NCBI GenBank assembly: GCA_024644425.1
Contig: JAHELA010000045.1
Span: 1 to 10,674 of the forward strand
Length of the DNA stretch: 10,674 bases
Direction of reading: 5' to 3'
DNA from: Nitrosomonadaceae bacterium
Lineage (GTDB): Bacteria > Pseudomonadota > Gammaproteobacteria > Burkholderiales > Nitrosomonadaceae
A program made the position numbers and the translations under genes. Under the pieces are notes generated by a model. The model ran no database searches, was not told the DNA's origin, and saw only the letters and a program-made list of their open reading frames with translations. This document shows positions 5,993-10,674 of this stretch, piece by piece (within the stretch, counting starts at the first letter, position 1; each line of letters opens with the position of its first letter).

Positions 5993-6130
5993 ATGTGGTT
6001 TTTTGTGTATGCACTCGTTGCAGTCATCATCATCATACTGCATTATGTTGGTGTGCTAGTTAGAAATAATTTGCAGTGGTTGGTATATGTATTAGTGGCA
6101 ACCATAATTCCAGCCATTATATGGCTATAG
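5993..6130 (+). CDS. 45-residue two-helix membrane microprotein
   Basis: The frame starts MWFFVYALVAVIIIILHYVG, continues VLVRNNLQWL and ends with VYVLVATIIPAIIWL before TAG. Two hydrophobic helices (about 2-22 and 28-45) flank a short polar turn, Arg-Asn-Asn at 24-26. AGGGGG at 5981-5986, six bases before the ATG, is a very strong ribosome-binding site. Together with membrane-like composition over the whole length, this argues for a real gene. I do not recognise the family and assign no function. It converges on the desulfurase gene with a 24-bp gap, and no strong terminator is visible between them. Confidence 0.6.
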   Translation: MWFFVYALVAVIIIILHYVGVLVRNNLQWLVYVLVATIIPAIIWL

Positions 6131-6154
6131 GTATTATATAGAATACTGTAGTTC

Positions 6155-7342
6155 TTATATTGTCACAGAGCTCAAACGTCTTAAATCTTTAACTATTGCA
6201 CCTAAAGATTTAAGAAAACTATCTAGTTGTTTTTGTGTGTTGTTCCTTCCCAAGCTGAGTCGTACTGCACAACGTGCCAGAGTTGTGTCGACTCCCATAG
6301 CATTTAGTACTTGGCTCTGACCTGGGTATACGCTAGAGCATGCAGCACCGCTTGCAACTGCAAAGCCTGCTTTATTTAGCTGTGTTACCAATGTTTCACC
6401 TTCAATATCTTGCAGTGCAAAGTAACAAGTATTGGGTAAACGATGTGCATTTAAACCGAAGATTACAGCACCCATTTCAATCAATCTTTGTTCTAAAATT
6501 GTACGCATTGCTATAATGTGCGTAGTAGACCGCTCCATCCAAATTTTAGATAATTCACAAGCTTTACCAAAACCCACTATGGCAGGTACATTTTCTGTGC
6601 CAGAACGCAGTCCATTTTCGTGGCCTCCACCAAATATTAAAGGTTTAAGTGCTAGTTGTTTGTCCACTATTAGCGCTGCCGCTCCTTTAGGCCCATATAT
6701 TTTATGGGAAGATAAAGTCATGGCATGAACTTTTAAAGAGGGAAAAGAAACTGGAATTTTCCCAAAAGCCTGTACCGCATCAGTGTGCATCCAAGCGCCT
6801 TGTGTTCTGGCTTTTTCTGCAATTTTTGTCACTTCTTGGATTACACCAGTTTCATTGTTGGCCAACATTACAGATACCAACTTAGGTTTCTTTTCTGACA
6901 TGGCGTTTTCAACATCATCCAGGTTCACCTGGCAAGAGTCATCTACCGTAAGTTGCCGTAAGTCCCATTTTTCATTCTTTCTTCGTGTCAATTCTTTGGC
7001 AGGTTGCATTACACAAGGGTGTTCTATCGCACTAACTATAATTCTTGAAGCTTTTTGATATCCTGATGCGCCTTGAATGAATAGATTATTAGCTTCAGAC
7101 CCGCAACTAGTAAAAATTACTTGTGATGGTTGTACTTCAACTGAATCAGCCACCTGTTTTCTTGCATGATTTACTGCTTGGCGGGCAAAAGTACCTAGGG
7201 CATGGCTACTAGAAGGGTTTCCAAACTGCTTCTGAAAAAATGGCATCATTGCATCTAGAACAGCATCATCTATTGCAGTGGTAGCGTTATGATCTAAATA
7301 TATTAGTTTCATTATATCTTTACCTATAGTTTTTTGCTTCAT
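6155..7342 (-). CDS. Cysteine desulfurase, NifS/IscS family
   Basis: A PLP-dependent cytosolic enzyme that removes sulfur from cysteine for Fe-S clusters or tRNA thiolation. The 395 residues include YLDHNATT (15-22), GSEANN (81-86), His108 stacking on PLP, Asp188 and Gln191 holding the cofactor, the PLP lysine Lys214 in SSHKIYGPKG, and the catalytic Cys335 in SGAACSSVYPGQSQVL. The short loop around this cysteine followed by G-Q-S fits group I (NifS/IscS) enzymes, but I cannot choose between nifS and iscS. The ATG at 7342 has AGGG five bases upstream on its strand. ATG at 7312 (residue 11), nearer the conserved start, is an alternative. It follows trmJ by 42 bp, probably in one operon. Neither iscR upstream nor a scaffold gene (iscU) downstream is present. 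Confidence 0.93.
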   Translation of the reverse strand: MKQKTIGKDIMKLIYLDHNATTAIDDAVLDAMMPFFQKQFGNPSSSHALGTFARQAVNHARKQVADSVEVQPSQVIFTSCGSEANNLFIQGASGYQKASRIIVSAIEHPCVMQPAKELTRRKNEKWDLRQLTVDDSCQVNLDDVENAMSEKKPKLVSVMLANNETGVIQEVTKIAEKARTQGAWMHTDAVQAFGKIPVSFPSLKVHAMTLSSHKIYGPKGAAALIVDKQLALKPLIFGGGHENGLRSGTENVPAIVGFGKACELSKIWMERSTTHIIAMRTILEQRLIEMGAVIFGLNAHRLPNTCYFALQDIEGETLVTQLNKAGFAVASGAACSSVYPGQSQVLNAMGVDTTLARCAVRLSLGRNNTQKQLDSFLKSLGAIVKDLRRLSSVTI

Positions 7343-7384
7343 AGTAGCCCTAATTAGCCGTAATTTCTATAGCATTTCTTTTCC

Positions 7385-8110
7385 TTATATATGTTTTTCA
7401 AAGGAACTAAGAATTCCACGTAGTATGTTTATTTCTTCCTTTTCTAATCTTGTCCGGGAGAATAAACGACGTATACGTTGCATTAATCGTTTTGGCTCCT
7501 TAGGGTCAAGAAAACCACAACTGATCATTGTTTGCTCTAAATGACGATAAAATAATTCAATTTCTTGGAAGCTAGCTGGTATATTTAACGATTGTGTAGA
7601 ATGCTCATTCGTTGAAAGAGCCATACGTAATTCGTACACCATTACTTGTACTGCACTAGCTAGGTTGAGAGAGGAGTATGCTGGATTAGCTGGTATATTT
7701 ACAATAATTTGGCATTTGCTTACTTCTACAGAGGTGAGCCCCGAAACTTCTGTTCCAAAGACTAGTGCTACTGGAAGCTTCTTAGCTTGGCCAAGCAATT
7801 TTTTTGCGCCCTGATTTGAATCAAATACAACATGTGAAAGATCTCGACGACGGGCAGTGATTGCAGCCGCAAGGACAGTGCCGTTTAAAGCCTCGTCAAG
7901 ACTTGTACAAACTTTACTATTGTTCAAAATATCCCAAGCACCTGCAGATCGTGTTTCAGCTTCCTTGTCGGGAAAGGATTTTGGATTCACAAGATAAAGT
8001 GATTCCAGCCCCATTGTTTTCATTGCACGTGCCGATGCCCCTATATTACCGGGGTGGCTAGGGTGGCTCAGTATTATTCGGATGTTATCAAGCGGGCATG
8101 GAGGATTCAT
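7385..8110 (-). CDS. trmJ: tRNA (cytidine/uridine-2'-O-)-methyltransferase TrmJ
   Basis: TrmJ is a SPOUT-class enzyme that uses S-adenosylmethionine to 2'-O-methylate position 32 of several tRNAs. Visible motifs are PGNIGASARAMKTMG (20-34) with the conserved Asn22, LVFGTEVSGL (116-125), and NPAYSSLNLASAVQV (142-156), which build the trefoil-knot cofactor site. A C-terminal extension (about 165-241), rich in charged helices, matches the TrmJ-specific tail. Length 241 compares with 246 in E. coli. The ATG at 8110 has no clear Shine-Dalgarno sequence, but the N-terminal NIRIIL strand agrees with relatives, so the start is sound. It diverges from suhB with only 52 bp between start codons and is followed by the desulfurase. 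The suhB-trmJ pairing is also known from enterobacteria. Confidence 0.94.
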   Translation of the reverse strand: MNPPCPLDNIRIILSHPSHPGNIGASARAMKTMGLESLYLVNPKSFPDKEAETRSAGAWDILNNSKVCTSLDEALNGTVLAAAITARRRDLSHVVFDSNQGAKKLLGQAKKLPVALVFGTEVSGLTSVEVSKCQIIVNIPANPAYSSLNLASAVQVMVYELRMALSTNEHSTQSLNIPASFQEIELFYRHLEQTMISCGFLDPKEPKRLMQRIRRLFSRTRLEKEEINILRGILSSFEKHI

Positions 8111-8162
8111 ATTAGAATGCCATTTTCATGAATTACTAAAACTCGTTCTTAGGGCTAATAAA

Positions 8163-8969
8163 ATGCATCCTATGCTTAACACTGCTGTAAAGGCCGCACG
8201 TCGTGCTGGTGGAATAATTAACCGTGCTACGCAGAATCTTGATTTATTACATGTTTCACGTAAAGCACATAGTGATTTTGTTAGTGAGGTGGATAGTGCA
8301 GCAGAAGAAGCTATAATTAATATCCTCCTAGAAGCATATCCGAACCATGCTATTTTAGCAGAAGAAAGTGGAGCACAAGGTGATCTAGAAAAATCTGATT
8401 ACCAATGGGTTATTGATCCACTTGATGGCACCACCAATTTTCTTCATGGATTTCCTCAATATGCAGTTTCTATTGCGTTAAAGCACAGAGATATACTTAC
8501 CCAAGCTGTGGTATACGATCCCTCTAAAAATGAATTATTTACTGCTAGTCGTGGACATGGATCTTACCTTAATGACCATCGTTTGCGTGTGAGTAAACGT
8601 AACCAACTTTCTGATTGCCTTATAGGTACAGGCTTTCCTTTTCGTGAGTTTTTACATATTAATGCATACCTTGCTATGTTCAAGGATGTTATACCTAAAG
8701 TTTCTGGAATACGTCGACCTGGTTCTGCTGCATTGGATTTAGCGTATGTTGCTGCTGGGCGCTACGATGGTTTCTGGGAACTTAATTTATCGCCGTGGGA
8801 TATTGCAGCTGGTTGTTTACTTGTCACAGAAGCTGGCGGGCTTGTAGGAGATCTAGAAGGTAATGATACTTATATGCGGAGTGGACACATTGTTGCCGGG
8901 AACCCAAAAATATTTGGTCAACTTTTACAGGTGATATCTCCTCACCTAACTAAGAATTTAACGACCTAG
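8163..8969 (+). CDS. suhB: Inositol-1-monophosphatase family protein SuhB
   Basis: SuhB hydrolyses myo-inositol-1-phosphate with Mg2+. In E. coli it also joins rRNA antitermination complexes, and whether that holds here is unknown. The protein opens MHPMLNTAVKAARRAGG, nearly identical to E. coli SuhB. Metal ligands are Glu67-Glu68 in LAEESG, Asp85 and Asp88 in WVIDPLDGTTNF (82-93), and Asp213 in SPWDIAAG. The 268 residues match the E. coli length of 267. The frame is open further upstream to an ATG at 8082, inside trmJ on the other strand, but the MHPMLN start and AGGG at 8151-8154, eight bases before it, fix the start at 8163. It diverges from trmJ and precedes mutS by 74 bp. Confidence 0.95.
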   Translation: MHPMLNTAVKAARRAGGIINRATQNLDLLHVSRKAHSDFVSEVDSAAEEAIINILLEAYPNHAILAEESGAQGDLEKSDYQWVIDPLDGTTNFLHGFPQYAVSIALKHRDILTQAVVYDPSKNELFTASRGHGSYLNDHRLRVSKRNQLSDCLIGTGFPFREFLHINAYLAMFKDVIPKVSGIRRPGSAALDLAYVAAGRYDGFWELNLSPWDIAAGCLLVTEAGGLVGDLEGNDTYMRSGHIVAGNPKIFGQLLQVISPHLTKNLTT

Positions 8970-8978
8970 TATGTAAGC

Positions 8979-9023
8979 AATACTTTTAATCGAGATAGTG
9001 TAATTATTTACGAAAAAAGTATT
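8979..9023 (+). terminator. Inverted repeat between suhB and mutS
   Basis: AATACTTTT at 8979-8987 pairs perfectly with AAAAGTATT at 9015-9023 across a 27-base loop, followed by T-rich sequence (CTTTATTATTACTTT). It begins nine bases after the suhB stop. The AT-rich stem and long loop make it a weak terminator at best. Confidence 0.3.
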
Positions 9024-9043
9024 CTTTATTATTACTTTAAATT

Positions 9044-10674
9044 ATGGTTAAAAAGCATACTCCAATGATGCAACAGTATCTTCGCCTCAAAGCACAGCAT
9101 CCTGATATGCTGATGTTTTATAGAATGGGTGACTTCTACGAATTATTCTATGAAGATGCGGAAAAGGCCTCAAGGTTACTTAACATTACATTGACCCAAC
9201 GTGGCGCATCAGCAGGTGCGCCAGTAAAAATGGCTGGTGTACCTTATCATGCGGCAGAGCAATACTTAGCAAGACTTGTCAAGCTTGGTTTATCAGTAGC
9301 AATTTGTGAGCAGACAGGTAATCCTGATACTGTAAAGGGACCTGTGGAGCGCCAAGTTACACGTATTATTACTCCGGGAACATTGACTGACTCAGCATTG
9401 CTAGAAGAAAAGCGTAATTCTGTGTTGCTTGCTTTAAATCTACATGAGGGCGTATTGGGATTAGCGTGGTTAACTTTAGCTGCAGGGCAATTTCGTGTGT
9501 TGGAAACTTTACCACATAATTTGTCAAGTGAACTGGAGCGTTTGAAACCTGCTGAAATACTTTTACCTGAATCGCTAGATATCTCCCTTATACCAAATGG
9601 ATCAGGAGTATTAAAACGTCAACCTTTGTGGCAGTTTGATATTGATACAGCTATTCGAAATCTTGCCGAGCAATTTGGAACTAAAGATCTTTCTGGTTTC
9701 GGATGTGATGGGTTATATCCATCATTGGGTGCAGCAGGCGCATTGTTAGATTATATTAAACTTACTCAAGGCGCCAGTATTGCTCATCTCAAAGCACTAG
9801 AAGTGGAACAGGATTTTACCTATGTGCGAATGGATGCTACTACCCGACGTAATCTAGAAATATCAGAGACTATACGAGGCGATAAATCACCTACGTTACT
9901 ATCGTTACTAGACACTTGCTCTACTAATATGGGCAGCCGTCTTTTGCGACATTGGTTACATCATCCATTGCGTGATCTAGTCAAGATAAGGCGTCGACTT
10001 GATGACGTGTCCATTTTAATTGGGGGGACTACTTCTAGACCGTATCTTGTAATAAGAAAATATTTAAAGTGTATTGTTGATATAGAACGTATTACTGCTC
10101 GTATTGCATTTAGGTCTGCTCGTCCACGTGACTTATCGGGATTGCGTGACAGCTTGAAGAGGTTACCAGCAATTGTATCCGAGCTTGCTCAATGTGCTAG
10201 TGATCATATTGTTATGTTGGCAAAGGCAATGAGTCCAGACGTTACTCTTCTTGGTTTGCTAGAGAAAGCATTGTGTGACGAGCCAAGTACAATTTTGCGA
10301 GAAGGTAACGTAATAGCAAATGGTTACGATACCGAGTTAGATGAACTACGTGCCCTACAAAACAACTGTGGTGAGCACCTATTGCAATTAGAGTTAAGAG
10401 AAAAACATCGCACCGGAATTTCAAATCTTAAAGTTGAATACAATCGAGTACACGGTTTTTATATCGAGGTGTCCCATGCTAATAGTGATAAAGTTCCTAG
10501 CGACTATTGTAGACGGCAGACATTAAAAAATGCAGAGCGTTATATCACCCCGGAATTGAAAAATTTTGAAGACAAAGCGTTATCGGCAAAGGAGCGCTCA
10601 TTAGCTCGAGAAAGATTCTTATATAATGCATTACTTGATTCGCTTATTCCTTACATTGAGCACTTACAGAAAAT
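9044..10674 (+). CDS. mutS: DNA mismatch repair protein MutS, 5' part (runs off the window)
   Basis: MutS recognises mispaired bases and small loops and, as an ATP-driven clamp, recruits MutL. The frame is open from ATG 9044 to the window end, giving 543 residues of a protein that is usually about 850-880 long. The mismatch-reading Phe-x-Glu motif is present as DFYELF (Phe31, Glu33). The connector domain and core lever follow, with RNLEISETI near 268 and a typical GSRLLRHWLHHPL segment soon after. The clamp region includes VEYNRVHGFYIEVS near 463-476 and RYITPELKNFEDKA. The ATPase domain lies beyond the edge. An in-frame TAA at 9038-9040 makes ATG 9044 the first possible start, matching family alignment, although no clear Shine-Dalgarno sequence precedes it. 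It follows suhB in the same direction. Confidence 0.96.
   Translation, partial: MVKKHTPMMQQYLRLKAQHPDMLMFYRMGDFYELFYEDAEKASRLLNITLTQRGASAGAPVKMAGVPYHAAEQYLARLVKLGLSVAICEQTGNPDTVKGPVERQVTRIITPGTLTDSALLEEKRNSVLLALNLHEGVLGLAWLTLAAGQFRVLETLPHNLSSELERLKPAEILLPESLDISLIPNGSGVLKRQPLWQFDIDTAIRNLAEQFGTKDLSGFGCDGLYPSLGAAGALLDYIKLTQGASIAHLKALEVEQDFTYVRMDATTRRNLEISETIRGDKSPTLLSLLDTCSTNMGSRLLRHWLHHPLRDLVKIRRRLDDVSILIGGTTSRPYLVIRKYLKCIVDIERITARIAFRSARPRDLSGLRDSLKRLPAIVSELAQCASDHIVMLAKAMSPDVTLLGLLEKALCDEPSTILREGNVIANGYDTELDELRALQNNCGEHLLQLELREKHRTGISNLKVEYNRVHGFYIEVSHANSDKVPSDYCRRQTLKNAERYITPELKNFEDKALSAKERSLARERFLYNALLDSLIPYIEHLQK

Noticed and set aside
6432..7058. Two plus-strand frames of 98 and 91 residues
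   Set aside because: Both lie wholly inside the desulfurase gene on the other strand and look like nothing known.
8082..8162. Longer SuhB starting at ATG 8082
   Set aside because: The extra 27 residues lie partly over trmJ on the other strand and do not resemble the family. MHPMLN at 8163 matches known SuhB and has its own AGGG site.

Overview
This AT-rich window looks like a chromosomal segment of a low-GC betaproteobacterium. A Nitrosomonadales or methylotroph-like relative is my best guess, judged from protein resemblance and gene order rather than any search. The recognisable genes are housekeeping: adenylate kinase (adk), a pyrophosphate-dependent phosphofructokinase, a proton-pumping membrane pyrophosphatase (hppA), a cysteine desulfurase, the tRNA methyltransferase TrmJ, an inositol-monophosphatase-family protein (suhB) and the first 543 codons of mutS. 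I see no insertion sequence, phage gene, CRISPR array, rRNA, tRNA or defence system.

Layout. Bases 1-590 hold no convincing gene. They contain a DnaA-box-like near-palindrome at the extreme left, an AT-rich stretch, six perfect copies of an 8-bp tandem repeat, a candidate promoter and an intrinsic-terminator-like hairpin just in front of adk. Bases 602-4871 carry adk, the PPi-phosphofructokinase gene and hppA, all on the plus strand with gaps of 190 and 129 bp. Bases 4971-5596 carry two small minus-strand genes: a three- or four-helix membrane protein and a 52-residue Lys/Arg-rich protein that starts with TTG. Bases 5597-5980 show no gene. A 45-residue membrane microprotein lies at 5993-6130 (+). 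Bases 6155-8110 (-) carry trmJ followed by a NifS/IscS-type desulfurase. suhB diverges from trmJ at 8163 (+), and mutS follows from 9044 and runs off the right edge.

How it works together. Adenylate kinase, PPi-phosphofructokinase and the proton-pumping pyrophosphatase all act on adenylate or pyrophosphate energy currency. PPi from biosynthesis can be spent in glycolysis or converted into proton-motive force. The right half is tRNA modification and sulfur delivery (TrmJ, desulfurase), SuhB and mismatch repair, an arrangement that partly recalls the enterobacterial suhB-trmJ-isc neighbourhood but without iscR or iscU.

The points most worth a second look are regulatory. adk has no ATG, GTG or TTG before its P-loop and seems to start at ATA. 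A terminator-like hairpin sits inside the presumed adk leader. The hppA leader holds two interleaved inverted repeats with pseudoknot topology. I did not find a convincing new multi-gene system.
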